Notes: generated by a model not told the origin, from the sequence alone. Counted from the first letter of the stretch, positions 44,677 to 53,818 are shown. The stretch is 64,000 bases of DNA from Streptomyces sp. ITFR-21 (GCF_031844685.1 NZ_CP134605.1:1-64000); one strand, 5' to 3'. Program-made: numbers and translations.

Positions 44677-46359
44677 CCTCCCTGTTTCGGTTGGGGTGGG
44701 TTGAGCTGGGCTGATCCCTCCTTATCGGTGGTCGTCGCGGTTTGTGTGGGGTGGGTATGGCTTTGGCCCGACGCTGGGTCGGGTGCTCCAGGGTTCCTCG
44801 GGTCGTAGGTGAACAGGGCTGGGCCATGGGTCAGGTGGCTGGTCTGGGCAGTGCCGCGAGGTGCGTGAATGCCTTGGTCAGCTCATTTCGCCAGGGCCAG
44901 GTAGCGGCGATCCGCAGGTGGAGGCGTCGTCCTCCGCGGGTGAGGCGGGCTGCTGCGTGCAGCAGGCGGTAGCGGAGTTTCTTCGGCTCGGCTGTGGCCA
45001 ACTCGCCGTCCAGCAGGAGGGTCTGGGTCCAGGCGAGCAGGTCGATGGCGGTCAGGGCCAGCTCCAGCCACGCGGTGTTGATGGCGAAGTGGCGGGAGGG
45101 GAAGCGACCGAAGCCGGTGGTCTTGCCGCAGCGGATGCGGTCCTCGACGCGGGCATGTCCGCGGTGGCGGACCTCCAGAAACTGCAGCGAGCCTTCGCCG
45201 ACGGGAGTGTCGGTGAGGAACGCCTGGTGGCGCATGCCCTCGTCGAGGTCGAACAGCGACAACTGCGCTCCGGGGTGCGGGCGTTCGCGCCGGACGATAA
45301 GGCGTGTGCCGTCGGGGTGGCCGGTCAGGTCGACCATGCCGGTCAGCTCGGCGACCTGCGCGCCGGCCCGCAGGGTGCCGTCCTGCTCCAGAGCCGGGTG
45401 CCAGAACCGGTCGGGCAGGGCCCGGACCGCCCGGCGGACGGGTTCGGTGACCGCGTATCCCACGGAGAAGGACGTGCGGATGCCCCGGTCCCGCAGGGAG
45501 CACAGGTGGGCGAGGAAGGTTTTCGCGCCTCCGGCGCTGTCGGCGCGGACCAGGATCGGGGTGCCGTGGCGGTGGGCGTCGGGGATCTGGGCCAGGGCCC
45601 GGTCGAGAACGGTGATGTGGTCGCTGGCGGTGTTCGCGCCGGCGTTGCCCGGCCGCAGCAGTCCGGCCAGGGCCTCGCCGGTGTTGTCCAGGAAGCACAG
45701 CAGCGGGTGGTAGCCGAAGCCGCGTTTGTAGGTGGGTGCCGCCTGTTCCTTGTCGGAGTGGCAGGTCACCAGGGTGGCATCGATGTCCAGGACCAGGCCG
45801 GGCAGGTCCCGGCCACCTGCGCGGGCCGCTGCTATGCCGCCTTTGGTCTCGGCGGCCTGCAGCCAGGCGACGTCACGGGCGGCGGCCCTGGCCGAGCGCA
45901 GCCCGGCGAGTGCGGCCGGATCAAGGCCGGCCAGCAGACGCCAGGCGGTCGGAGTGGAAGCGACCGGGCCGAACACGCCGGGCTGGTCGCGCAACAGGGC
46001 CAAGTCGGAGATGGCCTGGCCGCCGTCGGCGAGCATCACTGCCACATCGACAGCGACCCGGCCGGGGTCGTGCCCGGTGCCCCGTGGCCGCAGCCGGCGC
46101 AGCGTGTCGGTGAAGGCCCCCGTCAGGCCGGTGGCGTCGGCGAGGTCGGCCAGCAGACGCGACCCGGCGTGACTGACCACTCCGCGACCGTCGGCCGACA
46201 CGACCAGCGCGGGGCGTGACCCGGTAGTCTGCACGCAGAAAGTGCCTTCTCGCTGTGATGACAGAAGCCCTAGACAAGCCTCATCATCCCAGCTCAGAAG
46301 GCACTTTCGCGTTCCCGCTCAAGATCCGGACACCACTGCAAACGAAACGCGGAGGCTAG
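44673..46359 (-). mobile_element. IS1380-family insertion sequence, copy 2
   Basis: The ends are CCTCCCTGTTTCGGTTG at 44677 and CCTCCGCGTTTCGTTTG read leftward from 46355. CTAG is duplicated at 44673-44676 and 46356-46359. Length about 1.68 kb with one complete transposase. It interrupts copy B of the diverged repeat and so arrived after it. Confidence 0.9.
44831..46234 (-). CDS. IS1380-family transposase, copy 2
   Basis: 467 residues. Catalytic segments are LVLDIDATLVTCHSDKEQ (Asp), LVRADSAGGAKTFLAHL (Asp) and ARVEDRIRCGKTTGFGRFP (Glu). The N-terminus (VVSADGRGVVSHAGSRLLAD) and C-terminus (WRNELTKAFTHLAALP) are as in full-length relatives. It is clearly related to but well diverged from copy 1, so these are separate arrivals rather than a recent duplication. 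Confidence 0.93.
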   Translation of the reverse strand: MQTTGSRPALVVSADGRGVVSHAGSRLLADLADATGLTGAFTDTLRRLRPRGTGHDPGRVAVDVAVMLADGGQAISDLALLRDQPGVFGPVASTPTAWRLLAGLDPAALAGLRSARAAARDVAWLQAAETKGGIAAARAGGRDLPGLVLDIDATLVTCHSDKEQAAPTYKRGFGYHPLLCFLDNTGEALAGLLRPGNAGANTASDHITVLDRALAQIPDAHRHGTPILVRADSAGGAKTFLAHLCSLRDRGIRTSFSVGYAVTEPVRRAVRALPDRFWHPALEQDGTLRAGAQVAELTGMVDLTGHPDGTRLIVRRERPHPGAQLSLFDLDEGMRHQAFLTDTPVGEGSLQFLEVRHRGHARVEDRIRCGKTTGFGRFPSRHFAINTAWLELALTAIDLLAWTQTLLLDGELATAEPKKLRYRLLHAAARLTRGGRRLHLRIAATWPWRNELTKAFTHLAALPRPAT

Positions 46360-46384
46360 TGATCACTAACGGATTTGTCACAGG
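46360..46384. repeat. Diverged repeat, copy B (right half)
   Basis: TGATCACTAACGGATTTGTC completes the repeat that begins at 44644. It matches 35413-35436. Confidence 0.45.
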
Positions 46385-46557
46385 GGGCTGAGTGCGGCCC
46401 GGGCCAGGTTGCCGGATGAGCCGGGACGGGTTGGGCCGTCCGGGTGGTTTGCGGTTCGGGTTTGCCGTCGGGTGCCCGCGCCTCCCGGACCGCCCTCTAA
46501 CCTCCCGTATGGGACATAGATTCCCCTAGCGGACATACCTCTTGGAAGGAACACGCC

Positions 46558-46980
46558 ATGACCCGCACACCCGCCCGCCGCGCAGGGCGCGCCATCGCCG
46601 TCGGCGCCGCAGCCGCCGCGCTCCTCGCCGGCGCCGCCACCAGCGCCACGGCGACGGCCCACACACCCGCCCACACCCACACCACCGCCACCGTCCGTGC
46701 CGCGACCAACAACCTCCAGGTCACCCCCATCAGGACCCAGGTCGGCAAGAACCTCACGTACACCGGCAGCACCACCGGAATCACTCCCGGCACGACGGTC
46801 CAACTCCAGCAACTCATCGGGAGCACCTGGCAGGACGTCGCCGGAAAAACCACCAAGACCAAGAACGACCTCACCTACGGACCCATCTACGACCCCTTCC
46901 GCACCACAGGCGAGAAGACCATGCGTACCAACACCGGCGGCGTCCTCTCCAACGAAGTCCACATCACCATCACCAACTGA
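46558..46980 (+). CDS. Small secreted protein, Ig-like
   Basis: ATG 46558 stands eight bases after GGAAGGAA. A classical Sec signal peptide (basic n-region MTRTPARRAGR, then Ala-rich core AAAAALLAGAATSATATA) leads into about 100 mature residues with a beta-sandwich-like pattern (TQVGKNLTYTGSTTGITPGT and VQLQQLIGSTWQDVAGKTT). No Cys or catalytic motif. Secreted Streptomyces proteins of this kind are common and uncharacterised. A monocistronic unit. Confidence 0.75.
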   Translation: MTRTPARRAGRAIAVGAAAAALLAGAATSATATAHTPAHTHTTATVRAATNNLQVTPIRTQVGKNLTYTGSTTGITPGTTVQLQQLIGSTWQDVAGKTTKTKNDLTYGPIYDPFRTTGEKTMRTNTGGVLSNEVHITITN

Positions 46981-47455
46981 GCCCGGTACCGCACACGACC
47001 ACGGCGGTCCCCCACAGGACCGCCGACCACCACGCAGCCGGCACACACCCGGCCCCGGCCGCAAGCCGCAGCGCCCGCCCCGTGAACGAACCGGCCACGA
47101 CGGCCGACTCGACAACCGCCTCCCTCAACTCAGCGGCGCACAAAGGGGCCTACAGGCCGTCCCGGATCATGCAGGACCCCGGCTGATCCGAAGCGTCCTG
47201 CACGCGGCAGAAAGCGAAGACCTGCCCGAGACGGCCCGCCACCGTCAACGCGGCGGGGAGCCGGCTCCAGCGGCCCGCGGGCGGTCAATCGCCGGCGCGG
47301 GGTGTGGCGGCAGTGAATGATCCGCGGGGGCCGAGGCCGCCGTGAGCGCTCGCCTTCCCGTTCGGGAGGAAGCCGTGGTGACCGCGACCGGGTGCGAGCC
47401 GTTCGGGCCCCGGCCCGAAGTACGGGCGCGGCGGTGCGGGTGCGCGGGTTACGGA
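46981..47455. other. Intergenic region, no supported gene
   Basis: About 475 bases after the secreted-protein gene. Several GC-rich open frames exist on both strands without family features. A remnant of a carboxylesterase starts at its right end. Confidence 0.3.
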
Positions 47456-47815
47456 AGGCGGGCGCGGCGGTCTTCCGCGGCAGCCTGTTCGCCGAGCCGC
47501 CTGGCCGGCTCCGGGCACGGGTGGCGTCCTCGGCGCCTGCCACGGCCTCGACGTGCCGCTTCGTCTTCGGCGACCCGGACCGCGGTCAGCCGGCCCTGCC
47601 GATCGGTGGAACGCCCTCCCCGGAAGCGGAGGCGCTGTCCGCCCGGATGCGTACCGCGTGGGTTGCGTTCGCCGCCGACGGCGACTCCGGCAGGCCCCGC
47701 GTACGACACCGGCCAACGCCTCGTTCAGCGCTTCGACGACCGGCCGGCTGTCATCGCCCGCCTGTCCGGAGGAGCCCTCACGCCTGGTCCGGCAGGACCG
47801 CGGCCTCCCCGTACC
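47456..47815 (+). pseudogene. Carboxylesterase C-terminal remnant
   Basis: Through three frames the sequence gives FVFGDPDRGQPALPIGGT, PSPEAEALSARMRTAWVAFA, then PAYDTGQRLVQRFDDRPAVI and PEEPSRLVRQD. This order is the C-terminus of type-B carboxylesterases (the VFG...D, SP...AF, W.Y...R segments). The catalytic Ser part is absent. A decayed gene end, not functional. Confidence 0.55.
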
Positions 47816-48090
47816 GCCGCTGATCAGCAAGTGGCACCGGCCGAGCCGGCCGGCCGATCCGCCCATGCCGTTCACCAGCCGGTGCGCCCAGCCCGAGAGG
47901 CCAGGTCCGACACCGACGGCCGCCCATCCGGGCGCGCACACCCGCTCCGGCTCGGCCGGCAAGGGACGGCGGGCCGGCCATGGGACAACCGGCCAGGTGT
48001 CCGGGGCCGGAAGAGCCGTGCCGGGCGCGGTCGGCCGGCCGCGCCCGGCACGGTTCGGGCGGAATCACTGCCCTCCGAACGGAAGCAGGG
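47816..48090. other. GC-rich spacer
   Basis: No gene supported. It contains several short GC palindromes (for example around 48017-48051, GCCGGGCGCGG...CGCCCGGCAC), perhaps extra terminators for convergent transcription. Confidence 0.3.
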
Positions 48091-48120
48091 CGCCCCCACC
48101 GGACGTGTCCGGTGGGGGCG
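48091..48120. terminator. Perfect 14-bp-arm hairpin terminator
   Basis: CGCCCCCACCGGAC, a GT loop and the exact complement GTCCGGTGGGGGCG. It lies 38 bases past the stop of the leftward gene at 48159 and fits as its terminator. Confidence 0.75.
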
Positions 48121-48158
48121 AAGCACCGGGTGGGACCCGCAGTCCACGCCGGCGCCGG

Positions 48159-48635
48159 TCAGGCGCTAAGCCCTGAGGCCGCCGCCAGCAGCTTGTCGAT
48201 GCGGGCGGTCGGCAGGCGCAGGACGGTGCCGGCGTCCTCGGCGCTCCAGCCTTGCGCGGCCAGCACGCGCACGGCGGCTCGGGCGGCGTCGCGCTCGGCC
48301 TGCTCGGCGTAGGCCCGGTCCAGCCGGGCGCGGGTGAGGGCGCCGACCGCAGCGGCCGCCTCGGGGTCGGCGGGCTTCACCGAGACGATGACCGTCCCGG
48401 GGCCGGCCTTCAGCTCCCTCGGGACCCTGGTGACGACAGCTTCCTCCACCTCGCGCCAGGTACTTCCCTCAGCCCGTACTGACAGACCGTCGGGAAGGCT
48501 GTGGACATCCACCGTCCAGGTCTCACCGGTCCGGTCGGCAGTGGCGGGATACGTGGTGGCCTCGACGGCGGAGTCGTCGAGGTCCAAGCAAATATCCGGC
48601 TGATGAAAGATCATATCGAAGGATTCGAAGGCCAT
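48159..48635 (-). CDS. Hypothetical protein, HicB-like N-terminal half
   Basis: ATG 48635 (MAFESFDMIFHQPDICLDLD) is the probable start; a longer open frame upstream has no coding bias. The segment WTVDVHSLPDGLSVRAEGST followed by REVEEAVVTRVPRELKAGPG has the strand-helix pattern of HicB-like proteins. The C-terminal half is an Ala/Arg-rich helix and a short HTH-like end (SAEDAGTVLRLPTARIDKLL). It could be a regulator of antitoxin type, but there is no toxin gene beside it. Function unknown. Confidence 0.6.
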   Translation of the reverse strand: MAFESFDMIFHQPDICLDLDDSAVEATTYPATADRTGETWTVDVHSLPDGLSVRAEGSTWREVEEAVVTRVPRELKAGPGTVIVSVKPADPEAAAAVGALTRARLDRAYAEQAERDAARAAVRVLAAQGWSAEDAGTVLRLPTARIDKLLAAASGLSA

Positions 48636-49153
48636 GGGTTTTCCGTTCACGTCGTCCGGAACATTACGGGTCGAGGCTATAGCGCTCTCCTCTGCAGTCC
48701 GCGTGCTTCGGCCATGAGCGTCTCGATGGAGTGACATCGGGCCGGGCGACAGGGAGTGAACGGCTGACCGAATTTTTCGCTGCAATGATCTTTGCAAAGT
48801 GATAGGGACCGGCTGTTCGACGCCGTGTCCCGTCGGACCGCGCTCGTCGTGGAGACAGGCGCAAGTCTGCCGGCAGGACGGGGCCCACCGCGAAACCACG
48901 CCCGTGACCAGCGCGGGTTGCGCGTCGGTCGTCCGGGGCGCCGCCCCCGACGCCCCGCGCGGCACGGCCGACCGACCCGTCCGTCCGTCACTCACCGGTG
49001 CCGGATCGGGGCGGCGGGCGGCGTCCCCGCCCCGGGCCCGCTCCGCCGGGCCGTCGCGGTTCCGCCCCCGACACCACCGCGGCCCGCGCCCACCTGTCCC
49101 CGGGCCGCGGTCGTCCTCAATACGACATGAAAACGATCAGCGCCGAGAAGACC
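48636..49153. other. Intergenic region, promoter of the HicB-like gene
   Basis: About 520 bases. The part at 48755-48800 is AT-richer (GAATTTTTCGCTGCAATGATC) and may contain a promoter for the leftward gene. The remainder is GC-rich without coding support. Confidence 0.35.
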
Positions 49154-49288
49154 TCACTGGCGGACGGTTCCCTGGTTCGATCCCGGGCACTTCTCCCGGT
49201 GGCCCGCGGCCCTGTGCACGGGGGCCTTGGCGCCGGGGCGGACGCCTTCCTGCGGCTCTCCGCACACACGGCAGTAGCTGACGGCCAT
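49154..49288 (-). CDS. Tiny Cys/His (zinc-binding-like) protein
   Basis: ATG 49288 follows GGAAAGGAATGCG. The 44-residue product MAVSYCRVCGEPQEGVRPGA continues with PVHRAAGHREKCPGSNQ. The C-x2-C ... H ... H-x3-C arrangement suggests one bound zinc. Start context, ribosome site and motif together make this tiny gene believable. No role is known. Confidence 0.6.
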   Translation of the reverse strand: MAVSYCRVCGEPQEGVRPGAKAPVHRAAGHREKCPGSNQGTVRQ

Positions 49289-49679
49289 GATCGCATTCCT
49301 TTCCGTGTCGGGTACACGGGGACCGCTGGGCAGGCCCTGTGGTTTCCGGCGGGCGAAATTACTGATCAACAGGAAGACCGGACGGCAGAAGGTCCGGGAG
49401 AACGGCAGGACTCACGCTCGCGTTCGGCGTACGGAATGCGCCTGAGATGAGCATGCGCGGTTTACTGATCCACTATGACGGTCCCGCGCCGAATGACCGG
49501 AAAGCGCCCGAAGGCCCGCGTTATCAGGGCACCGCGGCGGGGCCGCGGGGCCTGCGCGGGCACGGCCGGGGCTTTCCGACGGCGGTCGGGCCGCCACGCG
49601 CGCCCTGGACGTCCTCGCGCGCGGGCGCCGCGCGAGACCGCCGGACAGGCCCTGCGCGCCACCGGGCAGCGCGCCCACA

Positions 49680-50711
49680 CCGTCGCCGACCGTCGACGGC
49701 CGGATCACCGGCCTCGCCGGCAAGTGCGTGGACGTGGCGGGCGCCGACAGCGCCAACGGAACCGCGGTACAGCTCTACGACTGCAACGGCACCGACGCCC
49801 AACGGTGGTCCAATCCCGGCGACGGTACGCTGCGGGCGCTCGGCAAGTGTCTCGACGTGGTCGACCGCGGCACCGCCGACGGTGCCGCGGTGCAGCTGCG
49901 GGACTGCTCCGGGGGCGCCAACCAGCGGTGGGTCGTCACCGGGGCGAACGACATCGTCAACCCGGCCGCCGACAAGTGCCCGGACGTGCGGGGCGACAGC
50001 AGCGCCAACGGAAGCCGACTGCAGATCTGGACCTGTACGGGCGCCGCCAACCAGAAGTGGAACGCCCCGCCAGGGGGCGGCGGCACGCCGCCGGGATTCG
50101 TCGTCAGCGAGGCGCAGTTCGACCGGATGTTCCCGAACCGGAACCCCTTTTACACCTACGACGGCCTGATCCGGGCGCTGGGCGCCTACTCCGGCTTCGC
50201 CACCACCGGCAGCGACACGGTCAGGAAGCAGGAGGCCGCGGCCTTCCTCGCCAACGTCAGCCACGAGACCGGCGGCCTGGTGTACGTCGTCGAGCAGAAC
50301 ACCGCCGACTACCCGCACTCCTGCGACACCGGTCAGCCGTACGGCTGCCCCGCCGGCCAGTCGGCGTACTACGGGCGAGGGCCGATCCAGCTGAGCTGGA
50401 ACTTCAACTACAAGGCGGCGGGCGACTCCCTCGGCATCGACCTGCTCCACAACCCCGACCTGGTGCAGACCGATCCGGCGGTCGCCTGGAAGACCGGCCT
50501 GTGGTATTGGAACACCCAGTCCGGCCCCGGGTCGATGACCCCGCACAACGCGATGGTGAACCAGGCCGGCTTCGGGCAGACGATCCGCTCCATCAGCGGC
50601 TCGATGGAGTGTGACGGCAGGAATCCCGCCCAGGTACAGAGCCGCGTCGACGCCTACCAGCGGTTCACCTCCGTCCTCGGCGTCAGCCCGGGAGGCAACC
50701 TCTCCTGCTGA
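49680..50711 (+). CDS. Family 19 chitinase with ricin-type lectin domain; 5' end unresolved
   Basis: A CBM13/ricin-B trefoil (GRITGLAGKCVDVAG, then ANGTAVQLYDCNGTDAQRW and a second QLRDCSGGANQRW and third LQIWTCTGAANQKW unit) fills about 120 residues. A Gly/Pro linker leads into a GH19 domain: FVVSEAQFDRMFPNRNPFY, the catalytic Glu in LANVSHETGG, and YYGRGPIQLSWNFNYKAAG. It should hydrolyse chitin outside the cell. The lectin frame begins upstream of GTG 49728 but has no start codon. The signal peptide probably lies in another frame at 49475-49640 (MTGKRPKARVIRA), so a frameshift near the 5' end is likely. Confidence 0.8.
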   Translation, partial: PSPTVDGRITGLAGKCVDVAGADSANGTAVQLYDCNGTDAQRWSNPGDGTLRALGKCLDVVDRGTADGAAVQLRDCSGGANQRWVVTGANDIVNPAADKCPDVRGDSSANGSRLQIWTCTGAANQKWNAPPGGGGTPPGFVVSEAQFDRMFPNRNPFYTYDGLIRALGAYSGFATTGSDTVRKQEAAAFLANVSHETGGLVYVVEQNTADYPHSCDTGQPYGCPAGQSAYYGRGPIQLSWNFNYKAAGDSLGIDLLHNPDLVQTDPAVAWKTGLWYWNTQSGPGSMTPHNAMVNQAGFGQTIRSISGSMECDGRNPAQVQSRVDAYQRFTSVLGVSPGGNLSC

Positions 50712-50941
50712 CCGTCCTCCCCGCGTCGGTGTACGCGGACGCGGCCCGGGTCGGGACGCCTTGTTCCGGCCCAGGGCGCTCGACGGCGGGTCCGGAAAGC
50801 GCCGGAGCAGGAGCGGGCGGGCGGTTGCCGTACGGGAGATGCGTACGGGAGATGGATGTCCCGCTTTCGGCAACGGTTACGTAGCCGTTTCCCGTCGGTT
50901 CCGCCGTCGACCGGTGGTGGGCGGCGTGGCAGGCTGAAGTC

Positions 50942-52165
50942 GTGGAGGGGAACGGTTTACGCCTGACCATGTCGTTGTGCCGGGAGGTTCAGACCCGTGA
51001 TCCGCTCGGCGCGGACGCGGCTCTCGCCGCGCTTCCCGGGCTGAACCGGCGGGCCGACGTCGGCGGCCTGGTGCGCGCGGCCGATGGACTGGCCGCCGTC
51101 TGCCGGTGCCCGGAGCTCCGCGACAGCGCCGACCGGATCGCGGCGATGCGCGACATCGGGATGTTCCTGTCGTCGCTGAAACGCCATCACGTCGAACCGG
51201 TGGCCGCGGTGCCGGGGCTTCAGGAGACGCTGCTGGCGCTGGGGAACACGGTCGGCATGGTGCCCAGGAACACGGTGCTCCACTACGGGCCCTGGAATCC
51301 GCTCGGGGCCAGGCAGCGGATGTTCACCGGGGCCCACGAGGAGTCCGTGCTGATCGACTCCGTCAGGATCAGCGCCCCGCTCGTGGAGCGGGCGGCCTTC
51401 GACCTGGCGGAGGCCGCCCGGCTGCGCCCGGGGGACGAGGGCTTCGCCGACGGTTGCGCGGCGGCGGCACGGCGGCTCGCACCGCTGCCCGTGATGATCG
51501 CCGAGGTGGCGGAGGAGGTCGACCCGGCCGCGTTCTTCGCGGCGAGGCTGCGGCCGTTCATGGAGGAGGTCCACGTGGACGGCCGGGCGTACTACGGCCC
51601 CGCCGCCGCGCATGTCCCGCTGTACCTGGTGGACCACCTGCTGTGGTCCTGCGACAGCGGGGACGCCACGCACACGGCTCTGCGGGACGACCCCGCCGGC
51701 TACGGCCTCCCGGCGTGGCGCACGCTCTTCCGGGAGGCAGCAGGCGGCGAGTCGATGGTGACACGCCTGGTCAGGACGGTGGACTCCGCCGCGGGCGACC
51801 CGCCGGCGCCCGTGCTGCGGGCGGCGCGGGAGGTGGCGGCCCTGCTGCGCGCCCTGGTCACCTTCCGGGGCCGGCATGTGCGGCTGGCCCGGCAGGCGTA
51901 CGCCGACGGCCCGTTGTACGACACCGGGAGCCCCGGCGCGTCACCCGACGTCGTACGGCATGTCCTGGCCCTTACCCGCGAACGCGCGCACCAGGTCCGT
52001 ACGCTGACGTCCGGTGACACGCCGCGGCGGTCACAGCTGCTTGCGCCCCCGGGCGAGCACCATGAAGTTGGGGACGCGGGTGGTACCCGGACGTTCCGTC
52101 AGCGCGATGGCGTCGTCGACGTCCCCGGCGCTCACGGCGCCTGTCGCCAGCAGCCGCCCGCGTGA
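50942..52165 (+). CDS. PrnB-family protein (monodechloroaminopyrrolnitrin synthase-like)
   Basis: The protein follows the PrnB/DUF1864 pattern throughout: DPLGADAALAALPGLNRRAD, AAMRDIGMFLSSLKRHHVEP, NTVLHYGPWNPLGARQRMFT, LIDSVRISAPLVERAAFDL, YYGPAAAHVPLYLVDHLLW and FRGRHVRLARQAYADG, the last including the His that ligates haem in PrnB. PrnB is a haem enzyme of the IDO/TDO superfamily that rearranges 7-chlorotryptophan in pyrrolnitrin biosynthesis. The other prn genes are not in the window, so the substrate may differ. Start at GTG 50942, or ATG 50969. The last about 45 codons overlap the convergent methyltransferase gene and are probably not conserved. Confidence 0.8.
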   Translation: MEGNGLRLTMSLCREVQTRDPLGADAALAALPGLNRRADVGGLVRAADGLAAVCRCPELRDSADRIAAMRDIGMFLSSLKRHHVEPVAAVPGLQETLLALGNTVGMVPRNTVLHYGPWNPLGARQRMFTGAHEESVLIDSVRISAPLVERAAFDLAEAARLRPGDEGFADGCAAAARRLAPLPVMIAEVAEEVDPAAFFAARLRPFMEEVHVDGRAYYGPAAAHVPLYLVDHLLWSCDSGDATHTALRDDPAGYGLPAWRTLFREAAGGESMVTRLVRTVDSAAGDPPAPVLRAAREVAALLRALVTFRGRHVRLARQAYADGPLYDTGSPGASPDVVRHVLALTRERAHQVRTLTSGDTPRRSQLLAPPGEHHEVGDAGGTRTFRQRDGVVDVPGAHGACRQQPPA

Positions 52166-52823
52166 CCTGCACAGGGTCAGCCCGAAGAACGGCGCGGTGC
52201 CGCCCGCCAGGACCGGCGCGCTGATCTCCGCTGCGACCTCGGCCAGTCCCGCCGCCGCCAGCGCCCCGGGCAGGCGGCGCCCGTATCCGGCGTCGATCCC
52301 ACCGGCGGTGAAGGCCGCTTGGCGGGCGTGGCCGAGTCGCTCGGCCAGTGCGGCGAGCTGCGGCGGGTGGGAGCGGGCGGCGGCGGCCGTCATCGGCCCT
52401 TTGATGTCGAAGCCCTCCACCCCCACCCACCCGCCGGCCCGGGTCACGGCGGCCATCCGCCGCAGTGCCTCGTCCCGCACGGGAAGGTGTTCCAGTACCG
52501 CCCGCGCGTCAACGAGGCCGAACTCCCCGTCGGGGAGGGTGTCGGCGAGCAGGTCGTGCCGCCGTAATTCCACGTTGGGCAGCCGGTGGTCCGCCGCGAA
52601 CGGCGGATCCACGTCGACCGCCAGTACACGGCCGCCGTCGCCGACCTGTTCGGCCAGCCAGCGCGCGATGCTGCCCGCGCCGCAGCCCGCCTCCAGGCAC
52701 CGCCATCGCGCCGGGGCCGCCAGCGTGGCGAGCCGGTGCCGGCTCTGGCCGTCGTAGACCTCCTCCAGCGCGCGCAGCCGCCGGAGCCCGCCCTCGTAGA
52801 TCGAAGATGTATCCGCCGCTCAC
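52031..52823 (-). pseudogene. SAM-dependent methyltransferase, N-terminal frameshift
   Basis: GTG 52823 has GGGGGAG nine bases upstream and begins SGGYIFD. Two codons later the frame changes (about 52797), and the natural protein goes on as YEGGLRRLRALEEVYDGQSR with LEAGCGAGSIARWLAEQV (motif I) and VLAVDVD (motif II), then FGLVDARAVLEHLP (motif IV). The remainder to 52031 is open. The gene is convergent and overlapping with the PrnB-like gene, and a joint pathway is possible. One inserted or deleted base separates a whole enzyme from a broken one. Confidence 0.65.
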
Positions 52824-53284
52824 CGGCCGACTCCCCCCATCGCCCTCAGAGCCGTCCGTTGTGCTGCATCGGAGCGCGGTGGCATGCCGGACCACGGGAT
52901 CGGCGTGCCGGCCGGGACCGGCGGGGCGGCGGGCGCAGTGCGGCGTGCCGCGGCCTGCGGTGGAGACCGCCGGCGGGATCCCGCGTGCGCCGTGAGGTGC
53001 GGGATCCCGCCGGTGCCTGCCCGTGCCGCCCGGTCAGGACCGCGCCGCCGCCGGTCCTGCGGCCGGGTCGTCCGGGTGCCCCGGTCGGGCCGCCCGCTCC
53101 CGACGGCAGTGGGGCGCCGGCCGGGCGTGTGCGGCGTCGGGCCGAACGGATCCGGGCGTCCACAACCGATGTGGGGCGCACGCTGGTCTGCACCATTGCC
53201 AACTTCCCCGCAGTGCCGTCACTTTGGTGGGCGTCATCAGCGGCCGGCGCGGGCCCCGCGCCCGCGCTCGGGAAAGGAGTCGAC
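52824..53284. other. Intergenic region between divergent genes
   Basis: About 460 bases, GC-rich, with frames lacking family features. It should contain promoters for the leftward methyltransferase gene and the rightward secreted-protein gene. I cannot place them exactly. Confidence 0.3.
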
Positions 53285-53818
53285 GTGCCCGGCAGACCCA
53301 CCCACGGCAGATCCCAGCACCGTGTTCCGTACATCGGCGGGTGATTCGCGACGGCGGCGGCGACGGCCGTCGTCCTGGCCACCGGCGGGGTCGAGGCCAT
53401 GGCCGCCGGTGCCTCCGGCCCCACGCCCGCGCCCACCGCTTGCACCGGGGCCGGGACCGTCGGAATCGACGGGCTGGCCTTCTCCCCGGCGGAGATTCCG
53501 GCAGGCCGGTCAAGCACGGCGACGCTCCGGCTCACCAACTGCTCGGACCAGACCCAGAGCGTCCGCGAGACCTGGTCGGGGCGGTACTTCTCGGCGGCCG
53601 CCACGGGCGTCCCGGCCGGCTGCCCGGTGATCGACCCGCTGCCCGTCACGGAGATCCTGGCGCCGCACAGCCACGTCGCCACCTCCGGCTCCTCCCTCAC
53701 CTTCCCCGGCTGCACCGCGGACGGCCTGGCGCTGACAGTCTCGCTCACCGGGTCGGCGGCGGCATCCGACCAGGCCACGGCCACGCTGCGGATCGACCAC
53801 CCGGCAGCGACGGGCTGA
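53285..53818 (+). pseudogene. Secreted protein gene with TGA inside its signal peptide
   Basis: GTG 53285 follows AAAGGAG. The first 19 codons (MPGRPTHGRSQHRVPYIGG) end in TGA (53342-53344). The same frame then continues as FATAAATAVVLATGG and VEAMAAGASG, a perfect hydrophobic core and cleavage region, followed by about 120 mature residues (FSPAEIPAGRSSTATLRLTN, with several Cys). A TGG-to-TGA change in an ancestral Trp codon explains the break. An internal ATG at 53399 would lack the signal. The product was probably a secreted beta-sandwich protein of unknown role. Confidence 0.55.
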
